64,000 nt of DNA from Acidimicrobiia bacterium (GCA_947476745.1 CANJRG010000003.1:62001-126000); one strand, 5' to 3'; numbered from the stretch's first letter, positions 52,603 to 62,430 are shown. Notes: a model not told the origin generated them from the sequence alone. Numbers and translations are program-made.

Positions 52603-53181
52603 TCAGCGGCCGGTCGGAAGGCGGAGATACCGCTCGGTGTCCGACCAGGCGCCGGTGAGCCGGTCAAACTCGGCGGCCTCGGGCAGCATCCAGTGCGCGT
52701 GCCCGGCCCGAACCGCCGAGGAGGACACCTCGCCGAAGTGGTCCGGCAGGTGCAGGGCCATACCTATTGGTATGTTCACGGGTGGGCGGGGAGCCAGCGC
52801 GACCTCGGGAAGGCGGCGTACGGCGTCGTCGCGGGCCACGTCATCGGCGTAGTAGCGGGGGTCCTTGACCTGCTCCCACTTGTCCGCACCCATGATCACG
52901 ACGTCGTAGCCCTCGGCGATGTCGACGATCAGCGTGGCCTCGGTGATCTTGACCTGCAACCAGCTGATGCGCCGGCTGACCGCCTCGAGCACGGCCACGC
53001 GGTCGGCGAAGGACGGCACCTCGACGTGTTCCTTGTTGATGGGGCGGCGCGACAGCACCAGATCGACTGTGTGCAGCCCCCGCTGGGCCCGTGCGGCGTC
53101 GGCCACCGCCAGGTGCGCCACCGTGGGCGGGTTGAAGGTGCCCGGATACACCCCTCGCCGTGGGGTCGCAGGGCCGCTCAT
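52603..53181 (-). CDS. NadD-like nucleotidyltransferase
   Basis: 192 residues of the cytidylyltransferase/NadD-type superfamily. The phosphate-binding segment is GTFNPPTVAHLAVA, where NadD enzymes have a GTFDPIHNGHL-like loop; GADKWEQVKDPRYY and the C-terminal SSSAVRAG parallel the GAD and ISST-x-R motifs. This suggests nicotinate or nicotinamide mononucleotide adenylylation (NAD synthesis), but the loop is variant. ATG 53181 overlaps the upstream TIR gene stop (ATGA), so translation is coupled. Confidence 0.75.
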   Translation of the reverse strand: MSGPATPRRGVYPGTFNPPTVAHLAVADAARAQRGLHTVDLVLSRRPINKEHVEVPSFADRVAVLEAVSRRISWLQVKITEATLIVDIAEGYDVVIMGADKWEQVKDPRYYADDVARDDAVRRLPEVALAPRPPVNIPIGMALHLPDHFGEVSSSAVRAGHAHWMLPEAAEFDRLTGAWSDTERYLRLPTGR

Positions 53182-54134
53182 CGCACCAGCAGCAGGGCGA
53201 CGGTAGCCAGCGCGGCGACCACCGATGCCGTGGTCAGCAGGCGGCGGACCAGTCGCGCGGGCCGCGCGATGCGCTTTGGGCCGATCCCGTCGAGGCGGCG
53301 CTGCAGCTCCGACAGCCCGGCGGCCACGTCGCGGCGGAAGTCGACGGGGGGTTGCCGCTGCTCGTAGAAGGCGAGGTCGGCCGGCAGCACCACGTCGTCG
53401 ACCCGGACCGGCACCACCGTGGTGTGCTCGGCGCCGGCGAGGTGCACCTCGCGATGGACCCGGTCGGAGTCGGCCGCGGCCTGCGACACCACGAAGACCA
53501 CGGCATCGGCCGACCACATGGCGTCGAGCAGACGTCCGCCCCAACGGTCGGTGGCAGCGCTGCGGCCGACCACCACGGTGTGACCGATTCCGGCCAGGCG
53601 GTGCAGGATGCGTTCGCCGATGGCGGCGTCGGCCTCGTCGTAGCTGACGAGGAGCCGACGTGGGTGCCGGGCGGGGATGAGCGGACCGTCGTCGAGGACG
53701 GGGGAGGGGACGGCCACTTCGTCGAGGCCCGGTGACGCGACCACGGTGGCTGTGATCGCCTCGACGGCCTCGAGCTGCTCGACCCGTAGCTCGCAGCGGC
53801 CCACGAACACCTCGTCGCCGGGCCGTAGCTGCACCGAGCCGGTCACCCGGCGGCCGTTGACCCAGCTGCCATTGGTCGAGCCGAGGTCGGTGAGGTAAGT
53901 GCCGTCGGGCTCGATGTCGACCCTGGCGTGGCGGGCACTCACGCTCGACTCGTCGAGGACCAGGTCGTTGTCGGGCGCCCGGCCCAGCAACAGCCGTCCC
54001 GATTCGAGCACCTGGCGCCAGTAGCGGCCGCTCGTCACCGGCCCCACGACCACCAGCCGCAGCACGGACGGGGTGGGCGCGAGTCCAGTCGCGTCATCGG
54101 GCGCGATGTTGCGCTCGGTGCGGTCGCCTACCAT
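53178..54134 (-). CDS. FHA-TIR membrane protein
   Basis: 318 residues. FHA domain about 40-118 (phospho-Thr reader) with GR at 51-52, SARH to His69 and DLGSTNG 83-89. A TIR-like domain spans about 158-275 (LLVSYDEAD, RWGGRLLDAMWSADAVVFVVSQ, RVHREVHLA, VVPVRVDDV). Glu229 sits at the expected NADase catalytic position in the (W/R)xxRE segment. A C-terminal TM helix (297-317) then anchors it. TACGCT (54147-54142) lies 7 nt before ATG 54134. The FHA-TIR combination suggests kinase-controlled NAD metabolism or immunity; no test is available in the sequence. Confidence 0.78.
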   Translation of the reverse strand: MVGDRTERNIAPDDATGLAPTPSVLRLVVVGPVTSGRYWRQVLESGRLLLGRAPDNDLVLDESSVSARHARVDIEPDGTYLTDLGSTNGSWVNGRRVTGSVQLRPGDEVFVGRCELRVEQLEAVEAITATVVASPGLDEVAVPSPVLDDGPLIPARHPRRLLVSYDEADAAIGERILHRLAGIGHTVVVGRSAATDRWGGRLLDAMWSADAVVFVVSQAAADSDRVHREVHLAGAEHTTVVPVRVDDVVLPADLAFYEQRQPPVDFRRDVAAGLSELQRRLDGIGPKRIARPARLVRRLLTTASVVAALATVALLLVR

Positions 54135-54149
54135 AAGATGCAGCGTATG
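54132..54149. promoter_or_regulatory. compact bidirectional leaderless promoter
   Basis: In CATAAGATGCAGCGTATG the plus strand has TAAGAT (54134-54139) 7 nt before the leader-peptide ATG (54147), and the minus strand has TACGCT (54147-54142) 7 nt before the FHA-TIR ATG (54134). Each start codon touches the other gene's -10. A plus-strand -35 candidate TTGCGC is at 54109-54114. Confidence 0.5.
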
Positions 54150-54194
54150 CGTTCGCTCGTGGCGGGTCCGATTCTTCCTGTAGGCAACTCGTAG
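54147..54194 (+). CDS. ilv leader peptide (attenuation)
   Basis: 15 residues, MRSLVAGPILPVGNS, stop TAG at 54192-54194. It contains Leu, Val, Ile, Leu and Val, the end products of the ilvBNC pathway, and lies 95 bp before ilvB. An earlier in-frame ATG (54138) is possible, but the -10 placement favours 54147 as a leaderless start. It would sense charged branched-chain aminoacyl-tRNA. The next feature is the terminator hairpin. Confidence 0.65.
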   Translation: MRSLVAGPILPVGNS

Positions 54195-54220
54195 CGCGCG
54201 CCCACATACCGGCACACGCA

Positions 54221-54252
54221 CGACCTCCCCAGCGGGAGGTCGTTCCGGTTTT
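54221..54252 (+). terminator. attenuator hairpin upstream of ilvB
   Basis: Perfect 9-bp stem CGACCTCCC / GGGAGGTCG (54221-54229, 54234-54242) with a 4-nt loop, then TTCCGGTTTT. It starts 26 nt after the leader peptide stop and 68 nt before ilvB, the expected arrangement for transcription attenuation. Confidence 0.7.
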
Positions 54253-54288
54253 CGACGGTCGGTCGTTCGACCTCTAGGAGCAGTGGAC

Positions 54289-56064
54289 ATGGGAATCAAC
54301 GGAGGGCAGGCCCTGATCCGGGCGTTGGAGCGGGAGGGGGTCGAAGTTCTTTTCGGCCTGCCGGGCGGCGCCATCCTGCCGGTCTACGACCCGCTGATCG
54401 ACAGCCCGATCCGCCACGTGCTGGTTCGCCACGAGCAGGGCGCCGGGCACATGGCGGAAGGCTACGCCCACGCCACCGGCCGGGTGGGGGTGGCCATGGT
54501 GACCTCCGGTCCGGCCGCCACCAACATCGTGACGCCGTTGTGCGACGCCTACATGGACTCGGTACCCATGGTGTGCATCACCGGACAGGTGCCGAGCACG
54601 GCCATCGGGACCGACGCCTTCCAAGAGTGCGACACCGTCGGCATCACCCGCTCGGTGACCAAGCACAACGAGCTGGTGACCCGGGCCGAGGACATCCCGA
54701 TGGCCATCCGCCAGGCCTTCTACATCGCCACCACCGGCCGTCCCGGCCCGGTGCTGGTGGACATCCCCAAGGACATCGTCGACCCGGCCAACCCCCGTTC
54801 GGCCATGGACTGGTACTGGCCCACCGACGCCGAGGTGGCGGCCAGCCTGCCCGGGTACAAGCCGTCCACTCAGGGCGATCCGGTGCGCATCCGCGAGGCG
54901 GCGGAGCTGATCAACCGGTCGGTGAAGCCGGTGATCTATGCCGGTGGCGGCATCCTCAAGGCCCGTGCGGCCGAGGCGCTGCGGGCCCTGGCCGAGCTGT
55001 GCGACCTGCCGGTAGTGACCACCCTGATGGCCCGCGGTGCCTTCCCCGACGATCACCCGCTGTGCCTCGGGATGCCCGGAATGCACGGCAACTACACGGC
55101 CATCACCGCCATGCAGGAGGCGGACCTGCTCATCGCCCTCGGGTCCCGCTTCGACGATCGGGTGACCGGACGCCTCGACGGGTTCGCCCCCTCCGCCAAG
55201 ATCATCCACGTCGACATCGACCCCGCCGAGCTGGGCAAGGTCCGCCGTCCCGATGTGGCCATCGTGGGCGACTGCCGGTCGGTGATCGAGGATCTGCTGG
55301 CGGCGCTGCATGCGCTCGGTGGGTCCGCCGTCCAACCCGATCGCAGCGCCTGGAAGCAGCAGCTGTCGGGCTGGCGCGAGAAGTTCCCCCTCACCTACGA
55401 GAACCTCGAGGCGGGGGAGGGTCACGTCAAGCCCCAGTTCGTGCTGGAACGGCTGCGCAGCCTCACCCCCGACGACACGATCGTGGCGTCGGGCGTGGGT
55501 CAGCACCAGATGTGGACCAGCCAGTACTGGAAGTTCAACCATCCCTACACCTGGGTCAACTCCGGGGGCCTGGGCACGATGGGCTTCTCCATCCCGGCCG
55601 CGATCGGGGCCAAGGTGGGCCGGCCCGATCGCATGGTGTGGGCCATCGACGGTGACGGCTGCTTCCAGATGACCGCCCAGGAGCTGGTCACGGCTTCGGC
55701 CGAACGCATCCCGATCAAGGTCGCCATCCTCAACAACGCCTACCTCGGCATGGTGCGCCAGTGGCAGGAGATGTTCTACGACGAGCGCTACTCGGAGGTG
55801 TATCTGTCGCCCGACCTGCCGGACTACGTGAAGTGGGCCGAGGCGATGGGCTGTGCGGCCATGCGGGTGGAGTCCACCGACGAGGTCGATGCGGCCATCG
55901 AGAAGGCCAACAGCATCAACGATCGCCCGGTCGTCATCGAGTTCCGCACCGACGCCCGCGAGAAGGTGTTCCCCATGGTTCCTGCCGGCAAGAACAACTC
56001 CGAGGTGATGGTCGACCCCAGCCAGCAGGCCGAGTTGGCCCGGATCCGGGCGCTGGGGTTGTGA
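54289..56064 (+). CDS. ilvB: acetolactate synthase, catalytic subunit
   Basis: ThDP enzyme of branched-chain amino acid synthesis. 591 residues: GLPGGAILPVYD, RHEQGAGHMAEGYA (the Glu acting on ThDP), GSRFDDRVTG and the ThDP/Mg motif IDGDGCFQM...ILNNAYLGMVRQWQ. AGGAG (54276-54280) is 8 nt before ATG 54289, favouring it over GTG 54283. The gene overlaps ilvN by a GTGA and is controlled by the upstream attenuator. Confidence 0.97.
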   Translation: MGINGGQALIRALEREGVEVLFGLPGGAILPVYDPLIDSPIRHVLVRHEQGAGHMAEGYAHATGRVGVAMVTSGPAATNIVTPLCDAYMDSVPMVCITGQVPSTAIGTDAFQECDTVGITRSVTKHNELVTRAEDIPMAIRQAFYIATTGRPGPVLVDIPKDIVDPANPRSAMDWYWPTDAEVAASLPGYKPSTQGDPVRIREAAELINRSVKPVIYAGGGILKARAAEALRALAELCDLPVVTTLMARGAFPDDHPLCLGMPGMHGNYTAITAMQEADLLIALGSRFDDRVTGRLDGFAPSAKIIHVDIDPAELGKVRRPDVAIVGDCRSVIEDLLAALHALGGSAVQPDRSAWKQQLSGWREKFPLTYENLEAGEGHVKPQFVLERLRSLTPDDTIVASGVGQHQMWTSQYWKFNHPYTWVNSGGLGTMGFSIPAAIGAKVGRPDRMVWAIDGDGCFQMTAQELVTASAERIPIKVAILNNAYLGMVRQWQEMFYDERYSEVYLSPDLPDYVKWAEAMGCAAMRVESTDEVDAAIEKANSINDRPVVIEFRTDAREKVFPMVPAGKNNSEVMVDPSQQAELARIRALGL

Positions 56065-56588
56065 GCGCCATGGGCAATTACCACACCCTCGTCGTCCTGG
56101 TGGAGAACAAGCCTGGCGTGCTGGCCCGGGTGGCCGGTCTGTTCGCCCGTCGTGGGTTCAACATCCACTCGCTGGCCGTCGCCCCCACCGAGGACGAGCG
56201 GATCAGCAGGATCACCATCGTGGCGGACACCGAGTCGGCTCCGGTGGAGCAGATCGTCAAGCAGCTCGACAAGCTGATCAACGTGGTGCGCATCGACGAG
56301 CTCGCCCCGCAGGACTCCGTGGAGCAGGAGCTGCTGATGGCTGCGGTGCAGGCTTCCGTCGGTGAGCGCAGCAAGGTGCTGGAGCTGTGCCAGATCTTCT
56401 CGGCCAAGGTGCTCGACACCGGCACCCAGGAGATGATGGTCCGGCTCGCCGGTTCGCCCGCCAAGCTGGACGACTTCGAGCAGTTGCTGCGCCCGCTGGG
56501 CATCAGCGCCATCCAGCGCACCGGCCGGGTGGCGCTGCCCCGCCTCGACCACGCCGCCCCGGGGGCAACGCTGCGCTCGGTGAGCTGA
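56061..56588 (+). CDS. ilvN: acetolactate synthase, regulatory subunit
   Basis: 175 residues. An N-terminal ACT domain (HTLVVLVENKPGVLARVAGLFARRGFNI) binds valine for feedback control, and the C-terminal ALS domain follows. GTG 56061 overlaps the ilvB stop; ATG 56070 is the alternative. ilvC follows 172 bp later with a possible separate promoter. Confidence 0.95.
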   Translation: MSAMGNYHTLVVLVENKPGVLARVAGLFARRGFNIHSLAVAPTEDERISRITIVADTESAPVEQIVKQLDKLINVVRIDELAPQDSVEQELLMAAVQASVGERSKVLELCQIFSAKVLDTGTQEMMVRLAGSPAKLDDFEQLLRPLGISAIQRTGRVALPRLDHAAPGATLRSVS

Positions 56589-56646
56589 TGCGTGGGCCCG
56601 CCCCGTCACTGCGCCCGGCGATCCCTGCGGTCGTGGTGCGCCGTGA

Positions 56647-57792
<1,146 letters not shown>

Positions 57793-57814
57793 TCCAGCCC
57801 GATCCCAGTTTCCA

Positions 57815-57848
57815 CGACGTGCCCGGCGGTCATCCGCCGGGCACGTCG
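57815..57848. terminator. bidirectional terminator after ilvC
   Basis: Perfect 15-bp stem (57815-57829 with 57834-57848) with a 4-nt TCAT loop, starting 23 nt after the ilvC stop, between convergent genes. The flanks lack a T-tract, but the stem is the longest in the window. Confidence 0.8.
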
Positions 57849-57865
57849 CGTTGTGGGCGCTGACC

Positions 57866-58849
57866 TCAGGCGGGGAAGGCGATCCGGGCCGCCAAGGGCG
57901 GGACGCCGGCACCCTCGCCGTCGTCGAGGATCGCGGCTGCTGCTGCGTCGGGACATACATCGACCACCGGCTGATCGGCGGCCGAGGGGTCGTCGGACAC
58001 CGCAACGGCCCACCAGGTGAACCGTTGCGGCAGGCGCGTCAGCGCCGAGGCCGCCACGGTGAACTCGAGCACCGTGCCCGTCGGCGGGGCGATCGCGGTG
58101 GACCGGTACTCGTCGGGCCCGGCGAAGCTGCTCACGCCGGTGCTCCAGGCCGCGGCGGGTGCCTGGCTGCTGTCGTGGCGGATATCCACGGCGTAGAGGA
58201 CGGCCGCTCCGTCGGCCAGGAAGACCTCCCACCAGCTGATCTGTGGTCCGGTAGGACCGCCGGTGGTGGGGGTGACCCGCACTTCGATCCGGATCTGGAG
58301 CGCGGCGGCATCACGTTTTACGGCCACCCCGAGTAGATCGAGCTCGGCCGGGCGCTTCGGGTCCTGGTCGTTCGCCGGGTCGGCGCAGCGAGAGCTTCCT
58401 GCCCCGCCGGCTGCCGTGCCCGTGGGGGTGGCGCTACCGGTGCCGCCGGGCGGGCCTCCGGGGCCGGCGGGTGTGCTGCCGGCGGGTGTGCTGCCGGCGG
58501 GTGTGCTGCCGGCGGGTGTGATGCCCCGCCCAGCGGACGTCGGGTCCACGTCGGTGGTGATTGTGGTGCGCCGAACGGTGGTCGCGGTGGAGCGCCCTTC
58601 GCCCGACGGGGTGGGCGTGCCACCGGGTACGGGCGGGGCGGGGCGGCGACCGGTGCCGGTGGCGGACACCGGGTCCTGGCGCTGGATCACGTCTGTGCCC
58701 ACTACCACCAGGGCGGCGAGCGACACGGTCAGCGCGATGATGCCCGCGTGGGCGACGCCGCGACGGGTGGGCTGCGCGGTGGCCCCGACCGGGCGTCGAG
58801 GCGCGGTCGGCCGGAGTCGGAACCTCCGGTGCTGGCCGCCATCCGTCAC
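57866..58849 (-). CDS. membrane-anchored Pro/Thr-rich extracellular protein
   Basis: About 327 residues from GTG 58849. A basic N-terminus is followed by one TM segment (AGIIALTVSLAALVVVG), then a Pro/Thr/Gly-rich stalk with the repeat PAGST three to four times, then a soluble domain (about 175-325) with beta-sandwich-like strands (ISWWEVFLADGAAVLYAVDIRHDSS) and two Cys. Function unknown. Divergent from metY. Confidence 0.65.
   Translation of the reverse strand: MTDGGQHRRFRLRPTAPRRPVGATAQPTRRGVAHAGIIALTVSLAALVVVGTDVIQRQDPVSATGTGRRPAPPVPGGTPTPSGEGRSTATTVRRTTITTDVDPTSAGRGITPAGSTPAGSTPAGSTPAGPGGPPGGTGSATPTGTAAGGAGSSRCADPANDQDPKRPAELDLLGVAVKRDAAALQIRIEVRVTPTTGGPTGPQISWWEVFLADGAAVLYAVDIRHDSSQAPAAAWSTGVSSFAGPDEYRSTAIAPPTGTVLEFTVAASALTRLPQRFTWWAVAVSDDPSAADQPVVDVCPDAAAAAILDDGEGAGVPPLAARIAFPA
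58463..58522 (-). repeat. 15-bp repeat coding PAGST
   Basis: GCCGGCGGGTGTGCT in four copies (the last ends GAT), coding the five-residue PAGST-type unit in the stalk of the surface protein. Confidence 0.95.
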
Positions 58850-59062
58850 CACCCCGCCCACGGTATCGGCTGATCGGGGTGATGTTGCGTCGGCGTTATC
58901 GGCGGGCGGGCGGTGTGGGCCCGGTCGGCCGCTCGGGCGGCCGGCCCGGCCGTGGCGAGGCGGAGAAATCCGACTGGTTCGGTCGGGAATGGGTGTGTAG
59001 GGTTGTCGGCCGCCGCCGCGAGGACGGGCGGCGCGATCGATGAGCCTGCCAAGGAGCACCGC

Positions 59063-60382
59063 ATGAGCGACGCCTGGGGTTTCGAGACCCGCCAGATCCA
59101 CGCCGGAGCGACGGTCGACCCGCCGTACCGGGCTCGGAACACGCCGATCTACCAGACCACCTCGTTCGTGTTCGAGGACTCCGCCCACGGCGCCCGCCTG
59201 TTCGCGCTGCAGGAGCCGGGCAACATCTACACCCGCATCATGAACCCGACCCAGGCCGTCTTCGAAGGGCGGATGGCATCCCTGGAGGGTGGCATCCCCA
59301 CCGCAGCCGGTGGCATGGTGCCCGGCGCCCTGGCGGTCGGCAGCGGCCAGGCGGCCGAGATGCTGGCCATCCTGAACCTCGCCGAGGCCGGCGACCACGT
59401 GGTGTCCTCGGCGTCGTTGTACGGCGGGACCTACAACCTGTTCCACTACACGCTGCCCAAGATGGGCATCGAGGTCAGCTTCGTCGAGGACCCTGACGAC
59501 CTCGAAGCCTGGCGGGCCGCGGTGCGGCCGAACACCAAGGCTTTCTACGGCGAGACCATCCCCAACCCCAAGAACGACGTGCTCGACATCGAGCCGCTCG
59601 CCGCCCTCGGCGACGAGTTGGGCATCCCGCTCATCGTCGACAACACGGTGGCCACGCCCTACCTGTGCCGGCCCATCGAGTGGGGCGCCCACATCGTGGT
59701 GGAGTCTGCCACCAAGTTCATCGGCGGCCACGGTGCCGCCATCGGCGGCGTGATTGTGGACAGCGGCCGTTTCGACTTCGGCAAGTGGGCGGACCGTTTC
59801 CCGAACTACAACCAGCCCGACCCCAGCTATCACGGCCTGAACTACTGGCCGATGCTCGGCGCCGGCTGCTACATCGTCAAGGCTCGTATCCAGTTGCTGC
59901 GTGACATCGGGGCCTCCACGACACCGTTCAACTCGTGGCTGTTCCTCAACGGCCTCGACACCCTCAGCCTGCGGATGGAGCGCCACGTGGCCAACGCCCG
60001 GGTCGTGGCCGAGTTCCTCGACGCCCGGCCCGAGGTGGAGACCGTCTACTACGCCGGCCTGCCCAGCTCGCCGTACCACGCCCGGGCCCAGAAGTACCTG
60101 CCCCGCGGCGCCGGTTCGGTGTTGTCCTTCGTGATCAAGGGCGGGGCCGACGCCGGTCAGAAGTTCGCCGACGGGTTGGTGCTGCACTCCAACCTGGCGA
60201 ACATCGGCGACGTCCGATCGCTGGTCATCCACCCGGCGTCGACCACCCACAGCCAGCTCACCCCCGAGGAGCAGCTGGCATCGGGCGTCGAGCCCGGCCT
60301 GGTGCGCCTGTCGGTCGGTATCGAGTCGATCGAGGACATCATCGCCGACCTCGAGGGCGGGTTCCGCGCCGCCGGCGCCTGA
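59063..60382 (+). CDS. metY: O-acetylhomoserine sulfhydrylase-type enzyme
   Basis: PLP enzyme of the Cys/Met metabolism family, forming homocysteine from O-acyl-homoserine. 439 residues with YTRIMNPTQAVFE, SASLYGGTYNLF and PLP Lys218 in ESATKFIGGHG. The LEGG to SGQA segment carries an extra loop (GIPTAAGGMVPGALAV). AAGGAG (59051-59056) precedes ATG 59063; TAGGGT (58998-59003) is a -10 candidate. No known SAM riboswitch seen upstream. Confidence 0.93.
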   Translation: MSDAWGFETRQIHAGATVDPPYRARNTPIYQTTSFVFEDSAHGARLFALQEPGNIYTRIMNPTQAVFEGRMASLEGGIPTAAGGMVPGALAVGSGQAAEMLAILNLAEAGDHVVSSASLYGGTYNLFHYTLPKMGIEVSFVEDPDDLEAWRAAVRPNTKAFYGETIPNPKNDVLDIEPLAALGDELGIPLIVDNTVATPYLCRPIEWGAHIVVESATKFIGGHGAAIGGVIVDSGRFDFGKWADRFPNYNQPDPSYHGLNYWPMLGAGCYIVKARIQLLRDIGASTTPFNSWLFLNGLDTLSLRMERHVANARVVAEFLDARPEVETVYYAGLPSSPYHARAQKYLPRGAGSVLSFVIKGGADAGQKFADGLVLHSNLANIGDVRSLVIHPASTTHSQLTPEEQLASGVEPGLVRLSVGIESIEDIIADLEGGFRAAGA

Positions 60383-60395
60383 TCGGACCGGACCA

Positions 60396-60454
60396 CGGCC
60401 GGGGCCGGGAGTGCCGAATGGCACACCTCGTGGGCCCCGGTCGTTTCCCGTTTT
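60396..60454 (+). terminator. bifurcated terminator after metY
   Basis: Outer 11-bp stem (60396-60406 with 60433-60443, one G-U pair) enclosing a 5-bp GTGCC-GAAT-GGCAC hairpin, followed by TTTCCCGTTTT (60444-60454), 13 nt after the stop. Confidence 0.65.
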
Positions 60455-60482
60455 CGGCCGGTCCGACGATACCGTCGGCGCC

Positions 60483-61127
60483 ATGGACGCCCCCGAGCTC
60501 GACGAGCTGGATCTCCCCCTGCTGCACACCCGGACCTACGAGGTCCGCTCGTACCGGCAGAGCGAGACCGAGTTCCGTCTGCGGGGTCGGGTGACCGATG
60601 TCAAGCCCCCCGGCAACTTCATCGCCGACGATCCCGAACCGATGACCATTCACGACATGGTGGTGGACGTGGTGGTCCAGATGCCGGGCATGGTCATCAC
60701 CGGGGCCGAGGTTGTCATGCAGACCCACCCCCACGGTCACTGCACCGAGATCGTCGATCACTACCAGAAGCTGGTCGGGCTCTCCATCGCCCGGGGCTAC
60801 ACCCACCGGGTCCGCGAGCTGTTCGGCGGCCCCAACGGTTGCACCCACACCACCGCGTTGCTACAGGCCATGGCGCCGGTCGCCCACCAGTCGATGTGGT
60901 CGATGATGCGCCCGGCCGACGGGGAGACGCCGGTGGAGATCACCCTCGAGGTGCAACGAGAGCGCATGCAGTTCAACAAGAACACCTGCCACGTCTGGGC
61001 CGAGGACGGCCCGATGTTCGATTCCCTCGAACGCGGCGAGATGATCCCCCCGCCGGGGTGGGGGGTCGAGCGCCTCGAGCAGTTGGGCTTGACCGTGGAC
61101 GACTGGTACCGCCGGGGCGGCCGCTGA
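60483..61127 (+). CDS. DUF2889 family protein
   Basis: 214 residues, most likely DUF2889: FRLRGRVTDVKPPGNF, THPHGHCTEIVDHYQKLVGLSIARGYTHRV and GGPNGCTHTTALLQAMAP are the conserved stretches; they carry many His, Cys and Asp residues but no tested activity is known to me. TACCGT (60470-60475) lies 7 nt before ATG 60483, leaderless-type. Confidence 0.75.
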   Translation: MDAPELDELDLPLLHTRTYEVRSYRQSETEFRLRGRVTDVKPPGNFIADDPEPMTIHDMVVDVVVQMPGMVITGAEVVMQTHPHGHCTEIVDHYQKLVGLSIARGYTHRVRELFGGPNGCTHTTALLQAMAPVAHQSMWSMMRPADGETPVEITLEVQRERMQFNKNTCHVWAEDGPMFDSLERGEMIPPPGWGVERLEQLGLTVDDWYRRGGR

Positions 61128-61146
61128 TCGGCGGGCAGGCCCCGGG

Positions 61147-62274
61147 TCAGGCGATGGCGCCGACCACGTGGTCGACGCAGGCGCACAATGCCGCGACGTC
61201 CTCGGGGTCGATGGCGGGGAACAACGCGATGCGCAGCTGGTTGCGACCCAGCTTGCGGTAGCTCTCGGTGTCCACGACGCCGTTGGCCCGCAGCACCTTC
61301 GACACGGTGGTGGCGTCGATCCGCTCGTCGAGGTCGATGGTGGCCACGACGTGGCTGCGCTGCGCCGGGTCGGCCACGTACGGGCTGGCGTAGTCGGAGG
61401 CCTCGGCCCAGCGGTAGATGGTGTCCGCGGAGCGGTCGCAGCGGCTCGCCGCCCATTCCAGGCCGCCGTTGGCGTTCATCCAGTCGAGCTGGTGCACGGC
61501 CAGGAACACCGTGGCCAGTGCCGGGGTGTTGTTGGTCTGGTCCAGCTTGGAGTTGTCAAGGGCGATCTTGAGGTCGATCGAGGCGGGGATCCAGCGGTCC
61601 GACGCCGCGATCCGCTCGATGCGCTGCACCGCGGCCGGCGAGCAGCAGGCGATGAATAGCCCGCCGTCGGAGGCCAGGCACTTCTGCGGGGCGAAGTAGT
61701 ACACGTCGACCTCGGCGGGGGACCAGCGCAGCCCGCCCGCTGCCGAGGTGGCGTCGACGGCCACCAGCTGGCCCGCGGTCGCCCCGGCCGGGCGCTGCAG
61801 GGTCATCGCCACCCCGGTCGAGGTCTCGTTGTGGGTCAGGGCGTACAGGTCGACGGTGGGATCGGCCGTCACGGTGGGGTGGGTGCCGGTAGGGGCGCTG
61901 ATGACCGCCGGGTCGTCGAGGAACGGCGCGGCCGCCGCAGCCTGGGCGAACTTCGAGGAGAACTCACCGAAGCTGAGATGCAGGCTGCGCCGCTCGATCA
62001 GCCCGAAGGTGGCGGCATCCCAGAACACGGTTGATCCACCGTTGCCCAGGACGACCTCCCAGCCCTCGGGCAGGCCGAACAGCTCGCTGACCCCGCTGCG
62101 CAGGCGGCCGACGAGGTTGCGCACCGTCGGCTGGCGGTGCGAGGTGCCGAGCAGGTCGGGCGCGGCGGCGGCGAGGGCGGCGACGGCCTCGGGCCGGACC
62201 TTGGACGGTCCACAGCCGAAACGGCCGTCGGCGGGCAGCAACGAGGAGGGGATGGTGACCGTGGGGGTGCTCAC
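61147..62274 (-). CDS. serC: phosphoserine aminotransferase
   Basis: Serine pathway aminotransferase, class V fold, of the mycobacterial type. 375 residues from GTG 62274 with GNGGSTVFWDAATF, THNETSTGV, VDATSAAGG and the PLP Lys in VYYFAPQKCLASDGG. Divergent from the aspC-like gene (156 bp). Its stop lies 19 bp from the convergent DUF2889 stop. Confidence 0.94.
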   Translation of the reverse strand: MSTPTVTIPSSLLPADGRFGCGPSKVRPEAVAALAAAAPDLLGTSHRQPTVRNLVGRLRSGVSELFGLPEGWEVVLGNGGSTVFWDAATFGLIERRSLHLSFGEFSSKFAQAAAAAPFLDDPAVISAPTGTHPTVTADPTVDLYALTHNETSTGVAMTLQRPAGATAGQLVAVDATSAAGGLRWSPAEVDVYYFAPQKCLASDGGLFIACCSPAAVQRIERIAASDRWIPASIDLKIALDNSKLDQTNNTPALATVFLAVHQLDWMNANGGLEWAASRCDRSADTIYRWAEASDYASPYVADPAQRSHVVATIDLDERIDATTVSKVLRANGVVDTESYRKLGRNQLRIALFPAIDPEDVAALCACVDHVVGAIA

Positions 62275-62430
62275 GGCGGACCATTCTGCCGGTTCCGGCG
62301 GCGTCGGCCGTGTGACGATCGGCCCGACGGTGTTCGTGGCGGGTTACGGCAGCTGTGCCGCCGGTGTCGAAGGGGTCCGGGACACCGTTGAAAACGCCGT
62401 TGCGCCCGGGGAAAGCGGTAGAAAGAAGAC

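Noticed and set aside
54138-54146. An alternative, longer leader peptide start (MQRMRSLV...)
   Set aside because: The -10 TAAGAT is only 54134-54139, which would overlap this ATG; the later ATG fits the 7-nt leaderless spacing.
58850-59062. A SAM or cobalamin riboswitch before metY
   Set aside because: No recognised core of either could be followed in the 213 bases; only a -10 candidate and ribosome-binding site are clear.
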